Source: Agrobacterium sp. AGB01 (lineage in GTDB: Bacteria > Pseudomonadota > Alphaproteobacteria > Rhizobiales > Rhizobiaceae). Taken from it: 64,000 bases of DNA. The notes under the pieces were generated by a model. That model saw only the letters and a program-made list of their open reading frames with translations. It was not told the DNA's origin and ran no database searches. Position numbers and translations under genes: made by a program. The stretch covers positions 62,001-126,000 of the forward strand of contig NZ_JACVAB010000002.1 of the NCBI RefSeq assembly GCF_014851585.1. Reading direction: 5' to 3'. Below are positions 40,885 through 50,651 of this stretch, piece by piece (the stretch's first letter is position 1; every line of letters starts with the position of its first letter).

Positions 40885-42057
40885 TCACTCGGCCAGCAAT
40901 TCCTGCTCGACCAATGTCGACCAGAAGGCCACGCCCGAGGCGATGGCGTCATCGTTGAAGTCATAGGATGTGTTGTGGTGCAGCGCGCCGTCCACGGCTG
41001 GACCATTGCCCAGCCAGACATAACAGCCCGGCACCTTGCCTGAGAAGAACGAGAAATCATCGCCGGCCGTTGACGGTGGGAAGCTGGTTTGTGTTTTTGA
41101 TCCAAACACAGTTTGCGCTGCCGACAAAGCCCGCTTTGTTGCGTCTGCATCGTTCACGACAGGTGGAATGCGGCGTTCAAATTCATAGGAAACCTCAATG
41201 CCGAACATGGCGGCCGTGCCATGTGCCAGGCGGCCGATTTCTTCCTCAAGCTGGTCTCGGACATGCGGTGTGTAGGCGCGGGCCGTGCCGCCGATTTCAA
41301 CGATGTCCGGAATGACATTCAGGGCCTTTGGATTGCCAGCCTGTACGGAGCATGCGCTGACGACAGCTGGCTGCAAAGGATCAACCACCCGCCCAACAAT
41401 GCTTTGCAACGAGGCGAGGAAACTGCCAGCCGCTGTAACCGGATCGCGGCCCAGATGCGGTTTTGCACCATGGGTACCAACGCCTTTGAAAATGATGCGC
41501 CAGCTGTCGGACGAGGCAAGTTGCGGGCCTTCGACCACAGCCATCTCATCGGTTGCGAGGCCGGGCATATTGTGCAGGCCGTAGACTGCATCGCATGGAA
41601 ACAGATCAAAGAAACCGTCTTCCAGCATTTTGCGCGCACCGCCACGACCTTCTTCGGCTGGCTGGAAAATGAAATGGACTGTGCCTGAAAAATTGCGGGT
41701 TTCGGCGAGATAACGTGCAGCACCCAACAGCATGGCGGTGTGCCCGTCATGGCCGCAGGCATGCATTTTTCCGGCGACGGTCGACTTGTACGGCCGCTCT
41801 GCCACTTCCGGCATGGCGAGCGCATCCATGTCGGCACGCAGGCCGATGGTTCTGGTGCCGTTGCCAATCTGCAGCGTGCCGACAACGCCGGTCTTGCCCA
41901 TGCCGCGATGGATTTTTACGCCTGCTTCTTCCAGCAGTTTTGCAACGATATGGCTGGTGCGCTCTTCTTCAAAACCAAGCTCGGGATGGGCATGCAAGTC
42001 CCGGCGCAGTGCAGTCAGAAACGGCACGTCTTTTGATATTCTGTCCTGCATGGGCAT
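40885..42057 (-). CDS. M20 family amidohydrolase (hippurate hydrolase / N-acyl amino acid amidohydrolase type)
   Basis: A 390-residue metal-dependent amidohydrolase. The metal and active-site segments are HAHPELGFEE, GLRADMDALAM, KMHACGHDGHTAMLLGAA and FQPAEEGRGGARKML. Such enzymes free amino acids from N-acyl or N-benzoyl conjugates or act on short peptides in the cytoplasm. The substrate cannot be read from sequence. It is a single gene, divergent from the phosphoribosyltransferase. An inverted repeat GGAACC...GGTTCC lies just upstream (42080-42104). Confidence 0.9.
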   Translation of the reverse strand: MPMQDRISKDVPFLTALRRDLHAHPELGFEEERTSHIVAKLLEEAGVKIHRGMGKTGVVGTLQIGNGTRTIGLRADMDALAMPEVAERPYKSTVAGKMHACGHDGHTAMLLGAARYLAETRNFSGTVHFIFQPAEEGRGGARKMLEDGFFDLFPCDAVYGLHNMPGLATDEMAVVEGPQLASSDSWRIIFKGVGTHGAKPHLGRDPVTAAGSFLASLQSIVGRVVDPLQPAVVSACSVQAGNPKALNVIPDIVEIGGTARAYTPHVRDQLEEEIGRLAHGTAAMFGIEVSYEFERRIPPVVNDADATKRALSAAQTVFGSKTQTSFPPSTAGDDFSFFSGKVPGCYVWLGNGPAVDGALHHNTSYDFNDDAIASGVAFWSTLVEQELLAE

Positions 42058-42298
42058 TACGGTATTCCTGCTGGTAAATGGAACCGGAAACGAGCGGCGG
42101 TTCCTGTCTTTCGAGATGTCCGCTAAGCTTATAGTCCGTAGCGGCTGGACACAAATCAGAATTGGCTCTGCGGCGCTAATTATCCGAAAACTGCGTACAC
42201 TTTTTGATCTGATGCTTTATAAGCGCGGCAATCAGTGAAATGAACAGCAACCTCTGAATTGACTGACCTTTTCCAGTACTCAGAGCAAGGTACCCGAT

Positions 42299-42973
42299 AT
42301 GCTCCCTCACGAATTCTGGCAGGAAATCCACGCAGCTGGCAGTTTTGATGTTTCCGGCCCCCATGACGGATTTTATCCGGCAAGTCTTGACGATGGACAG
42401 CAGATTCTCCTGCCAATTCGTCCGCTTGCCGATGGCCAGCATGCGCTTGCGTCGCTGATCGTCAATCAGGCCAGTTTTACGGTGCTGGATGCGCTTGCGG
42501 AAAACCTTGCAGCGAAGCTTAGAGCCTATGATCCCGATGTGATTGTTGGTTTACCGACACTGGGACTGACCCTTGCCTCGGAAGTTGCCCGCAAGCTCGG
42601 CCACACACGGTATGTGCCGCTCGGGACATCGCGCAAGTTCTGGTACCTGGATGAATTGTCGGTGCCGCTTTCCTCCATCACCACACCGGACCAGCAGAAA
42701 CGTCTCTATATAGACCCGCGCATGTTGCCCCTGATGGAGGGGAAAAGAATAGCGCTCATCGATGACGTGATCTCCAGCGGAACATCGATTATTGCCGGTT
42801 TGTCGCTGCTTGCAGCGCGTGGATTGGCTCCTGTGGTGATTGGTGCGGCGATGCTGCAATCCGACCGTTGGCGTGACCGGGTTTCCGCCTCGGATCCGGA
42901 TTGGCAGGCAAAGGTTTGTGGCGTCTTTCACACGCCTGTTCTTGGCAAAACGCAAGACGGCTGGATGGCGTAA
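42299..42973 (+). CDS. phosphoribosyltransferase family protein
   Basis: A 224-residue type I phosphoribosyltransferase-fold protein with the PRPP-binding motif RIALIDDVISSGTSI and an upstream PPi-loop-like segment IVGLPTLGLTLASEVA. It resembles adenine/xanthine-type transferases, but has an uncommon insert between these (YVPLGTSRKFWYLDELSVPL), so the base specificity is uncertain. It stands between an M20 amidohydrolase and an M19 dipeptidase. Confidence 0.8.
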   Translation: MLPHEFWQEIHAAGSFDVSGPHDGFYPASLDDGQQILLPIRPLADGQHALASLIVNQASFTVLDALAENLAAKLRAYDPDVIVGLPTLGLTLASEVARKLGHTRYVPLGTSRKFWYLDELSVPLSSITTPDQQKRLYIDPRMLPLMEGKRIALIDDVISSGTSIIAGLSLLAARGLAPVVIGAAMLQSDRWRDRVSASDPDWQAKVCGVFHTPVLGKTQDGWMA

Positions 42974-43074
42974 TCTGGCCGCTTAGAGGAACTGGTGAAA
43001 AAAGCGTCGTGATGAAAAATCCGGCTTGCACTCTTTGAGGATATGTTCTTAGCTTTTAATACGACAGATATTCG

Positions 43075-43104
43075 AGCCTTTGGAGGTAGCCTCCTGTAAA
43101 GGCT
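43075..43104 (+). other. hairpin in the leader of the dipeptidase gene
   Basis: AGCCTTTGGAGG pairs with CCTCC and AAAGGCT, with a 3-base loop and a 3-base bulge (12 bp in all). It holds a perfect Shine-Dalgarno-like GGAGG inside the stem. It lies about 80 bases before the chosen dipeptidase start and 10 bases before an upstream GTG start. Confidence 0.5.
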
Positions 43105-43185
43105 GCTCGCGCGGTGACATTCCGGCATCTGCCAGACAAAACGGCCATTATGGCCGCCCGCCCAAATCGTATCGGACATTCCTGC

Positions 43186-44247
43186 ATGCAATTGATTTTT
43201 GATGGTCACAATGATGTTTTGCTTCGCTTGTGGCACAACAGCAAAACCGGCGCGGATCCCGTTGCCGAGTTTATGAAAGGCACCAAAGAGGGGCACATGG
43301 ATGCGCCTCGCTGCAAGGCCGGTGGTGTGGCTGGCGGGCTTTGTGCCATCTATATCCCATCGGGTGATCTGGTTCTGAAAGAGCCGGATGAAAACGGTCA
43401 CTACGAGACGCCTTTGGCGGCTCCGCTGGAGCGTTCCCCCTCTCTCGATATTGCGCTTGAGAAAGCAGCGATTGCCCTGAAGCTCGACCAGGCCGGTGCC
43501 TGGAGACTGTGCCGCAGCACCGCCGACATTCGCAAAGCGATGGCGGATGGCGTGTTTGCTGCCGTCATGCATATGGAAGGCTGCGAGGCGATCGGGGCTG
43601 ATCTCGATGCGCTGGAGGTGTTTTATGCGGCAGGCCTGCGCTCTCTCGGTCCGGTTTGGAGCCGTCACAACATTTTCGGCCATGGTGTTCCATTCGCCTA
43701 TCCAATGACGACGGATACCGGACCTGGCTTGACCGATGCCGGTTTTGAACTGGTGCGTGCGTGCAACCGCTTGGGTATTCTGATCGATCTTTCGCACATC
43801 ACCGAAAAAGGCTTCTGGGATGTGGCAAAGACCAGCGACCAGCCATTGATTGCCAGCCACTCCAATGCGCATGCATTGACGCCGGTCGCCCGCAACCTGA
43901 CCGACAAGCAGATGGATGCAATCAAGGAAAGCAAGGGACTTGCAGGCCTGAACTATGCCGTGACCATGCTGCGTGCCGATGGTCGCAATGACGGCAACAC
44001 GCCAATTTCGGACATGATCCGCCATATCGACTACATGGTGGAGCGCATGGGAATTGATTGTGTCGCGCTTGGTTCCGATTTCGATGGTGCAACTATTCCG
44101 GCAGAAATTTCCGATGCGAGTGGCAATCATATTCTGGTTGCCGCGCTTCAAAACGCGGGATACGGTGAAGAAGATATAGCTAAAATATGCCGGGAAAACT
44201 GGCTGAGGGTTCTGGCTCAAGCGTGGCATGAGCCAGTGAAAGGTTGA
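43186..44247 (+). CDS. membrane dipeptidase family protein (M19, renal dipeptidase)
   Basis: A 353-residue zinc dipeptidase of family M19. Metal-ligand segments are FDGHNDVL (residues 4-11), HMEGCEAIG, LIDLSHITEKGFWD, IASHSNAHAL and LGSDFDGA. These enzymes cut dipeptides, including ones with a D-residue at the C-terminal side. The start was set at the ATG before QLIFDGHND; a GTG at 43114 and an ATG at 43150 in frame are alternatives, and none has a clear ribosome site. It lies directly before a peptide-type ABC operon, which suggests that it processes imported dipeptides. Confidence 0.88.
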   Translation: MQLIFDGHNDVLLRLWHNSKTGADPVAEFMKGTKEGHMDAPRCKAGGVAGGLCAIYIPSGDLVLKEPDENGHYETPLAAPLERSPSLDIALEKAAIALKLDQAGAWRLCRSTADIRKAMADGVFAAVMHMEGCEAIGADLDALEVFYAAGLRSLGPVWSRHNIFGHGVPFAYPMTTDTGPGLTDAGFELVRACNRLGILIDLSHITEKGFWDVAKTSDQPLIASHSNAHALTPVARNLTDKQMDAIKESKGLAGLNYAVTMLRADGRNDGNTPISDMIRHIDYMVERMGIDCVALGSDFDGATIPAEISDASGNHILVAALQNAGYGEEDIAKICRENWLRVLAQAWHEPVKG

Positions 44248-44279
44248 GTGCAGTCGCACTCACAGAAAAAGGGGAAACT

Positions 44280-45920
44280 ATGATTAAGTCGTTCAATAAA
44301 AACATGCGTATCCTCAGCACCAGTGCTGTGCTCGCCCTGTCGGTTGCATTTGCACCACAGGTGTTTGCTGCAACACCGGCGGACACGCTGGTAGAAGGGT
44401 TCGCAATCGACGACATTATTTCGCTCGATCCGGGTGAGGCGTTCGAGCTGTCGGCGGCGGAAGTGACCGGTAACACCTATAGCAAGCTGGTCACGATCAA
44501 TATTGACGATACGTCCAAGGTGATTGGCGATCTGGCCGACAGCTGGACGATCTCTGACGATGGCATGACCTATACGTTCAAGCTGAAGTCGGGCCTGAAG
44601 TTTGCTTCCGGCAACCCGATTACGGCTGCTGACGTTGCGTTCTCGTTTGAGCGTGCAGTCAAGCTTGATAAATCCCCTGCATTCCTGCTGACGCAGTTCG
44701 GCCTGACCGGCGACAACGTCACTGAAAAGGCGAAGGCTTCAGACGATGCGACCTTTGTCCTGACCGTCGACAAGGCCTATGCACCGAGCTTCGTTCTCAA
44801 CGTGCTGACCTCTACTGTTGCGTCCGTTATCGACAAAAAGCTGATCGAGGAAAAGGCAAAGGCCGTTACTCCGACCGACGACTACAAATATGAAACAGAT
44901 TTCGGCAACGAGTTCCTGAAGACCGGATACGCCGGTTCCGGCCCGTACAAGATCCTTGGCTGGAAGGCCAATGAAGCGGTTATTCTGGAAGCCAACACCA
45001 ACTATTACGGTGAAGCACCAAAGCTGAAGCGTGTCGTTTACCGTCACATGAAGGAAAGCTCCGGTCAGCGTCTGGCGCTGGAAAACGGTGACATCGACGT
45101 TGCCCGTAACCTTGAGCCAGGCGACATGGAAGCCGTTTCCAAGAAGGAAGGCCTCTCGGTTACCTCAGCACCAAAGGGCACCGTCTATTACTTCAGCCTC
45201 AACCAGAAAAACGAGAACCTGAAGAAGCCTGAAGTCATCGAGGCCTTCAAATACCTCGTTGATTACGACGCGATTGGCGAAACCCTGATCAAGGGCATCG
45301 GCGAAATCCACCAGACATTCCTACCAAAGGGCCAGTTGGGTGCACTCGACGAGAACCCATACAAGCTGGACGTTGCCAAGGCCAAGGAACTGCTGGCAAA
45401 GGCCGGTCTCGCTGATGGCTTCACTGTCACCATGGATGTTCGCAACACGCAGCCGGTAACCGGCATTGCCGAAAGCGTACAGCAGACACTTGCGCAGGCT
45501 GGCATCAAGCTGGAAATCATTCCAGGTGATGGCAAGCAGACACTGACAAAGTATCGTGCACGTACGCACGACATCTACATCGGCCAGTGGGGCTCGGACT
45601 ATTTCGACCCGAACTCCAATGCTGAAACATTCACCATTAACTATGACAACTCCGACGAAGGCAAAAACAAGACACTTGCTTGGCGCAACGCCTGGGACGT
45701 GCCTGAGCTGACGAAGGAAACACAGTCTGCGCTTCTGGAAAAAGACAATGCCAAGCGTGCGGCGATTTACGAAGACCTTCAGAAGAAGGTTCTTGAAGCC
45801 GGCCCGTTTGTCGTGATTTTCCAGCAGACAGAAGTTGCCGGTTACTCCGCCAAACTGAAGGGTTTCAAGCTTGGTCCGAGCTTTGACACCAACTTCGTTT
45901 TCCCGATCTCCAAGGATTGA
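44280..45920 (+). CDS. peptide-type ABC transporter substrate-binding protein (family 5)
   Basis: A 546-residue family 5 solute-binding protein (DppA/OppA fold) with a signal peptide (about 1-30, ending PQVFA). Typical segments are SWTISDDGMTYTFKLKSGLK and GSGPYKILGWKANEAVILEA. A strong ribosome site (AAAAGGGGAAACT) precedes it, 32 bases after the dipeptidase. It probably binds dipeptides or short peptides, in line with the neighbouring dipeptidase. Confidence 0.9.
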   Translation: MIKSFNKNMRILSTSAVLALSVAFAPQVFAATPADTLVEGFAIDDIISLDPGEAFELSAAEVTGNTYSKLVTINIDDTSKVIGDLADSWTISDDGMTYTFKLKSGLKFASGNPITAADVAFSFERAVKLDKSPAFLLTQFGLTGDNVTEKAKASDDATFVLTVDKAYAPSFVLNVLTSTVASVIDKKLIEEKAKAVTPTDDYKYETDFGNEFLKTGYAGSGPYKILGWKANEAVILEANTNYYGEAPKLKRVVYRHMKESSGQRLALENGDIDVARNLEPGDMEAVSKKEGLSVTSAPKGTVYYFSLNQKNENLKKPEVIEAFKYLVDYDAIGETLIKGIGEIHQTFLPKGQLGALDENPYKLDVAKAKELLAKAGLADGFTVTMDVRNTQPVTGIAESVQQTLAQAGIKLEIIPGDGKQTLTKYRARTHDIYIGQWGSDYFDPNSNAETFTINYDNSDEGKNKTLAWRNAWDVPELTKETQSALLEKDNAKRAAIYEDLQKKVLEAGPFVVIFQQTEVAGYSAKLKGFKLGPSFDTNFVFPISKD

Positions 45921-45939
45921 TCCGTAAGGGATCACGCTT

Positions 45940-47007
45940 TTGAGCATCGTGGATACAAAACCAAAGGCAAGGCGCGGCAAAAGCCGCGCCAACGCACGCC
46001 TTAAAGCCGTTCTCGGCTTCGCCCTTACCGTCATCACGACCTTCTTGGGTCTGTTGGCCGTAACCTTCTTTATCGGTCGTGTTGTGCCTATCGATCCGGC
46101 TTTGGCCATCGTGGGAGACCGTGCACCGGCGCATGTTGTGGAACGGGTGCGTGAGCAACTCGGTCTCAATCTGCCTTTGTGGCATCAATTCATCATTTAC
46201 ATCCGGCAGGCACTGTCGGGTGATTTCGGCATTTCCGTTCTCACGACCAATCCGGTCATGCAGGACATCAAGCGCGTTTTCCCCGCCACCATGGAGCTTG
46301 CTACGATTGGTACGCTGATCGGTGCGGTGTTTGGTATTCCGCTTGGTGTATTGGCAGCTGTCAAACGCGGCAGCTTTATCGACCAGATCGTTCGCATCAT
46401 TGGACTTGTTGGTTATTCTGTGCCGATCTTCTGGCTCGGACTTCTAGCTCTTCTGGTATTTTATGCGCAGCTGAACTGGGTGGCCTATCCCGGGCGTATT
46501 GATATCGTTTACGAATTTACGTTCACGCCCATTACCGGCTTTTATCTGTTCGATGCCGCATGGCAGGGGCAATGGGATGTTTTGTGGGACTTGTTCCGTC
46601 ACATCATTCTGCCGTCCGGTCTGCTTGGCTATTTCTCTCTTGCCTATATCAGCCGCATGACGCGCAGCTTCATGCTAAATGAACTGGCACAGGAATATGT
46701 CGTGGCAGCTCGCGCCAAAGGTCTTTCCGAGGCCCGCATCATCTGGTTCCACGCATTGCGCAATGCTGCCGTGCCGCTGATGACGGTGATTGCACTGTCC
46801 TATGCCGGATTGCTTGAAGGCTCGGTCCTGACGGAAACAATCTTCGCATGGCCCGGTCTTGGGCTGTATATTACCAATTCGCTTCAGAATGCGGACATGA
46901 ATGCCGTGCTGGGTGGTACCATCGTTGTGGGTGCCGTCTTCGTCGGCATCAACCTTTTGTCCGACCTGCTGTACCGCACACTCGATCCGAGGACGCGCAG
47001 CCGATGA
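45940..47007 (+). CDS. peptide-type ABC transporter permease (DppB-like)
   Basis: A 355-residue permease with the OppB/DppB layout: first helix near 25-50, then a large periplasmic loop and five more helices. The EAA-type loop reads YVVAARAKGLSEARIIWFHA. The start is TTG at 45940, ten bases after AAGGGA. Its stop overlaps the start of the second permease. Confidence 0.9.
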   Translation: MSIVDTKPKARRGKSRANARLKAVLGFALTVITTFLGLLAVTFFIGRVVPIDPALAIVGDRAPAHVVERVREQLGLNLPLWHQFIIYIRQALSGDFGISVLTTNPVMQDIKRVFPATMELATIGTLIGAVFGIPLGVLAAVKRGSFIDQIVRIIGLVGYSVPIFWLGLLALLVFYAQLNWVAYPGRIDIVYEFTFTPITGFYLFDAAWQGQWDVLWDLFRHIILPSGLLGYFSLAYISRMTRSFMLNELAQEYVVAARAKGLSEARIIWFHALRNAAVPLMTVIALSYAGLLEGSVLTETIFAWPGLGLYITNSLQNADMNAVLGGTIVVGAVFVGINLLSDLLYRTLDPRTRSR

Positions 47008-47936
47008 ATAGACTGACTACATCACTTAAACCCTATAGTCGTGAATGGCTGCTGTCGGACCGTCCAACCTCGCGCAAGCAGGCACGGCTTGGTCGTGCCT
47101 ATATTATCTGGCGGCGGTTTTCTGAAAACCGACTGGCGCTTGCTGGTCTCGGTATTATTCTGGCTCTTATTCTGGTGGCCATTTTTGCCGATGTGCTGGC
47201 GCCGCACTCACCGGTACAGGGCGATTTGCGCAATGCGCGCCTTATGCCACCGGGCACGGCAGGGTACTGGCTTGGCACTGATGATCAGGGACGCGATATC
47301 CTTTCGCGTCTTATCCACGGTTCGCGGCTGACGCTGTTTGTCGTTGGACTGGTGGCGATCATTGCAGCACCTGTCGGACTGATCATCGGTACGGTTTCCG
47401 GTTATGCTGGTGGCTGGGTCGATGCGGTTCTGATGCGCATTACCGATATCTTTCTGGCATTTCCAAAGCTGGTTCTGGCGCTTGCGCTGGTCGCGGCTCT
47501 CGGACCGGGTATTGAAAATGCGGTTCTGGCGATTGCGCTGACCTCATGGCCTCCTTACGCGCGTATTGCCCGTGCAGAGACCATGACCTTCCGCAATTCG
47601 GACTTCATTGCCGCTGTGCAGTTGATGGGTGCTTCACCACTTCGCATCGTGCTGAAACACGTCATGCCGCTGTGCATGTCGTCGCTGATCGTGCGTGTGA
47701 CGCTGGATATGGCCGGCATCATCCTAACGGCTGCCGGTCTCGGTTTTCTGGGCCTTGGCGCACAGCCGCCGCTGCCTGAATGGGGTGCGATGATCGCGTC
47801 CGGGCGTCGTTTCATTCTCGACCAGTGGTGGGTTGCCGCCATGCCGGGTATCGCCATTCTCATCGTCAGCCTTGGGTTCAACCTGCTGGGTGATGGTTTG
47901 CGTGATGCGCTTGACCCGAAGGAGGCTGGACAATGA
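47004..47936 (+). CDS. peptide-type ABC transporter permease (DppC-like)
   Basis: A 310-residue permease with the OppC-type N-terminal region (about 35-60 first helix) and the segment GTDDQGRDILSRLIHGSR that is conserved in DppC/OppC proteins. The start at 47004 is the ATG in the previous stop overlap; an upstream frame inside the previous gene was rejected. The next gene overlaps by four bases. Confidence 0.92.
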   Translation: MNRLTTSLKPYSREWLLSDRPTSRKQARLGRAYIIWRRFSENRLALAGLGIILALILVAIFADVLAPHSPVQGDLRNARLMPPGTAGYWLGTDDQGRDILSRLIHGSRLTLFVVGLVAIIAAPVGLIIGTVSGYAGGWVDAVLMRITDIFLAFPKLVLALALVAALGPGIENAVLAIALTSWPPYARIARAETMTFRNSDFIAAVQLMGASPLRIVLKHVMPLCMSSLIVRVTLDMAGIILTAAGLGFLGLGAQPPLPEWGAMIASGRRFILDQWWVAAMPGIAILIVSLGFNLLGDGLRDALDPKEAGQ

Positions 47937-48766
47937 CGCCGCTTCTGACGGTAGAAAACCTGCGCGTGACCTTTCCGACACGAACGGGTGAGGTGCAAGC
48001 GGTGCGTGGCGTATCGTTTACGCTTGGCAAGGAACGTCTAGGCATCGTGGGCGAATCCGGCTCCGGCAAATCGCAGACGGGCAGGGCCATTATGGGCCTG
48101 ACGCCGGGACACGCGAAAATCGAGGCAGACCGTCTCGAATTTGCGGGCGAGGATTTGCTTGGTATGTCCGCGAGCCGGCGGCGGGCGCTGCGTGGCAAGC
48201 GTGTTGCCATGATCTTGCAGGACCCGAAATATTCGCTCAATCCTGTCATGACGATTGGTCGCCAGATTGTCGAAACGCTGAAAACGCATGAGCGCATAGG
48301 TTCTTCCGAGGCACGCAAACGGGCCTTGGACATGCTGGAAGCGGTACAGATCCGTGACCCGGAACGTGTGTTCAATCTTTATCCGCATGAAGTCTCAGGC
48401 GGCATGGGCCAGCGCGTCATGATTGCCATGATGCTGGTCTGCGGGCCAGAACTTCTGATTGCCGATGAACCGACGTCTGCACTCGATGTGACGGTGCAGC
48501 TGGAAGTGCTTGGCATTCTCGACAAGCTTGTGACCGAGCGTGGCATGGGGCTGATTTTTGTGTCCCATGATTTGCGACTGGTGTCGTCCTTCTGTGACCG
48601 GGTTATCGTGATGTATGCAGGGCGGGTGGTTGAAGAATTGCCTTCCGCAGACCTTGCCTCGGCCAAACATCCCTACACGCAGGGGCTTTTGAAATGTCTT
48701 CCGCAGATCGGTGATGATCGTCATCCGCTGCCGGTTCTGGAACGCAAACCGGAGTGGGCGCTATGA
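47933..48766 (+). CDS. peptide-type ABC transporter ATPase (DppD-like)
   Basis: A 277-residue ATPase with Walker A GESGSGKSQT, signature VSGGMGQRVMIAMML, Walker B LLIADEPTSALDVTVQ and switch FVSHDLRLV. It is shorter than usual (about 320), lacking most of the C-terminal iron-sulfur-type extension, but retains HPYTQGLLKCLPQIGDDRHP. It overlaps both neighbours by ATGA. Confidence 0.92.
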   Translation: MTPLLTVENLRVTFPTRTGEVQAVRGVSFTLGKERLGIVGESGSGKSQTGRAIMGLTPGHAKIEADRLEFAGEDLLGMSASRRRALRGKRVAMILQDPKYSLNPVMTIGRQIVETLKTHERIGSSEARKRALDMLEAVQIRDPERVFNLYPHEVSGGMGQRVMIAMMLVCGPELLIADEPTSALDVTVQLEVLGILDKLVTERGMGLIFVSHDLRLVSSFCDRVIVMYAGRVVEELPSADLASAKHPYTQGLLKCLPQIGDDRHPLPVLERKPEWAL

Positions 48767-49512
48767 CGGCTGTACTTTCTGTTCGTGACATGGTGGTCGC
48801 CTATGATGATTTCGTGGCGCTCGATCAGGTCAGTGTTGATGTGGCGCAAGGTGAATCCTTTGGCATCGTGGGTGAATCCGGTTCGGGTAAATCCACGCTG
48901 TTGCGTGCGATTGCCGGGCTTGCCTCCTTTGAAGAGGGCAGCCTTTCGGTTGCCGGACGCTCCTACAAGGGCAAAAAGCGCGACAAGAGCTTTTACCGCG
49001 ACGTGCAGATGGTGTTTCAGGATCCCTATGGTTCCCTTCATCCGCGCCAGACGGTTGATGCCCTGCTGTTGGAGCCGCTTGTCATTCACGGCATGGATAA
49101 TCGCGAGCACCGTATATCGCGTGCGCTGGATGAGGTTGGTCTCGGTGCAGGTTTCCGCTTCCGTTATTCGCATCAGCTTTCAGGTGGCCAGCGTCAACGT
49201 ATTGCCATTGCCCGCGCGTTGATCGTGGAGCCTAAAATCCTGCTGCTGGATGAGCCGACGTCTGCTCTCGATGCTTCCATTCAGGCTGAAATCCTCAATC
49301 TCCTGGAAACGGCACGCAAGAAGCGCAAACTGACCTTCGTCATGGTTAGTCACGACCTTGGCGTCATCAGCCATATGTGTGAACGCCTGGCGGTGATGAA
49401 AAGCGGCAAGGTTGTGGAGATGCTGGCTGCAAAGGCACTGGAAACCCGCGAGTTTTCTGCCGATTACACACACAAGCTGCTGGTGGCGAGCGAAGGTTTC
49501 CGCCGCAACTGA
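48763..49512 (+). CDS. peptide-type ABC transporter ATPase (DppF-like)
   Basis: A 249-residue ATPase: Walker A GESGSGKST, signature [15 protein letters not shown], Walker B LLLDEPTSALDASIQ and switch MVSHDLGVISHMC. The start at 48763 follows GGAGTGGGCGCT and overlaps the previous stop. It completes the five-gene transporter; a strong terminator follows. It may also serve the second transporter downstream, which has no ATPase gene. Confidence 0.92.
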   Translation: MTAVLSVRDMVVAYDDFVALDQVSVDVAQGESFGIVGESGSGKSTLLRAIAGLASFEEGSLSVAGRSYKGKKRDKSFYRDVQMVFQDPYGSLHPRQTVDALLLEPLVIHGMDNREHRISRALDEVGLGAGFRFRYSHQLSGGQRQRIAIARALIVEPKILLLDEPTSALDASIQAEILNLLETARKKRKLTFVMVSHDLGVISHMCERLAVMKSGKVVEMLAAKALETREFSADYTHKLLVASEGFRRN

Positions 49513-49534
49513 GCAAGACGTGTGTCTCGCGACC

Positions 49535-49571
49535 CATCTCATTCCTGTGCGTGTCAGGAATGAGATGTTTT
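49535..49571 (+). terminator. Rho-independent terminator of the peptide transporter operon
   Basis: A perfect 13-bp stem CATCTCATTCCTG/CAGGAATGAGATG with a 7-base loop, followed by TTTTCGTG. It lies 23 bases after the last ATPase gene. Confidence 0.85.
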
Positions 49572-49624
49572 CGTGTGACATTATCTCCCCTATGCTCCGC
49601 CTGTTTTAGAAGGATTTCTGCCGG

Positions 49625-50527
49625 ATGAACCTGCGTGCATTGCTGTATTTCGACGAACTGGTGCGCACCAACTCAATGCGTGCGGCAGCGGAAAACCTCA
49701 ACGTTGCGCCAACAGCCATCAGCCGCCAGATTGAAAATCTCGAGGAGTATTTCGGAACACAACTCGTGGAACGATCCAGCCGGGGCGTGACGCTAACGGC
49801 TGCTGGTGAATTTCTGGCCGCACGGGCAGGCAAGACCCTGCGTGAACTCGATCAGGTCCATCAGCTGATAGATGACCTGAAGGGGCTAGAGCGTGGACAG
49901 GTAACAATCTATGCCAATGGCGCGGCGGTTTCGAGCCTGCTTGCACCGGTTCTTTCTCAGTTTAGCCGGACCTATCCCAAACTGCGTTTCGAAGTGCGGA
50001 TTACCAGTGCCCGTCAAGCCATCGATGCGCTTGTCTCCGCGCAGGCCGATATCGCCATCACGCTGTTTGCGCCAAAGACCTCCGAGGTCAAAATCCGCGC
50101 TCGTCGCGAAATCGCCTATGATGTCATTCTCCCGGCTCGCCATGCTCTTGCCGGTAAAGATGGCATATCACTCGCAGACCTTGCGGCCCTGCCATTGGCG
50201 CTTCCGGAAAAGAATTTTGCGGCACGACAAGCCTTTGATGCCCTGTTTGGCGAAGCGGGGATTTCTTGTGAACCGGTGGTTACGGCAAGCTCACTCGAAA
50301 TTCTGAAAGAGCTCGTCCTGGACGAAACCGCCGTAACGGTGTTGCCTGCCATGGCGGTCAAACGCGAAATCAATGCCGGACTGATGGTCGCGATCCCTCT
50401 GTGTGGCACCAAGGGCGTTCGCACCCATGTCGAGCTTTGTGTTGCGCCCGACCGGGAGCTGTCCTTTGCCGCTTCAACGCTTGCCGATTTCATCGAGCAC
50501 TTCATGCAGCAATCTATTTCAGAGTAG
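49625..50527 (+). CDS. LysR-family transcriptional regulator
   Basis: A 300-residue LysR regulator with HTH segment NSMRAAAENLNVAPTAISRQ near residues 16-35 and a substrate-binding domain. AAGGA precedes the ATG. It is codirectional with the second peptide-type transporter, 124 bases upstream of it, and probably regulates it; the effector is unknown. Confidence 0.88.
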   Translation: MNLRALLYFDELVRTNSMRAAAENLNVAPTAISRQIENLEEYFGTQLVERSSRGVTLTAAGEFLAARAGKTLRELDQVHQLIDDLKGLERGQVTIYANGAAVSSLLAPVLSQFSRTYPKLRFEVRITSARQAIDALVSAQADIAITLFAPKTSEVKIRARREIAYDVILPARHALAGKDGISLADLAALPLALPEKNFAARQAFDALFGEAGISCEPVVTASSLEILKELVLDETAVTVLPAMAVKREINAGLMVAIPLCGTKGVRTHVELCVAPDRELSFAASTLADFIEHFMQQSISE

Positions 50528-50651
50528 GTGGTTGATTTTTACCCCTGACTTCGTGTAGCGATTTCGGCAACGCGATGAACACAAAATGTTTGCGCGATTT
50601 TGCGAATATGCGGCAGTGTATTTCTTTGCTGTTGCCGCTTAACGGGGGATA

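Noticed and set aside
42080..42104. GGAACC...GGTTCC read as a pair of EcfG -35 boxes near the M20 gene
   Set aside because: The distance from GGAAC to the nearest GGTT is only 14 bases on both strands, outside the 16-17 spacing, so it was treated only as a simple inverted repeat.
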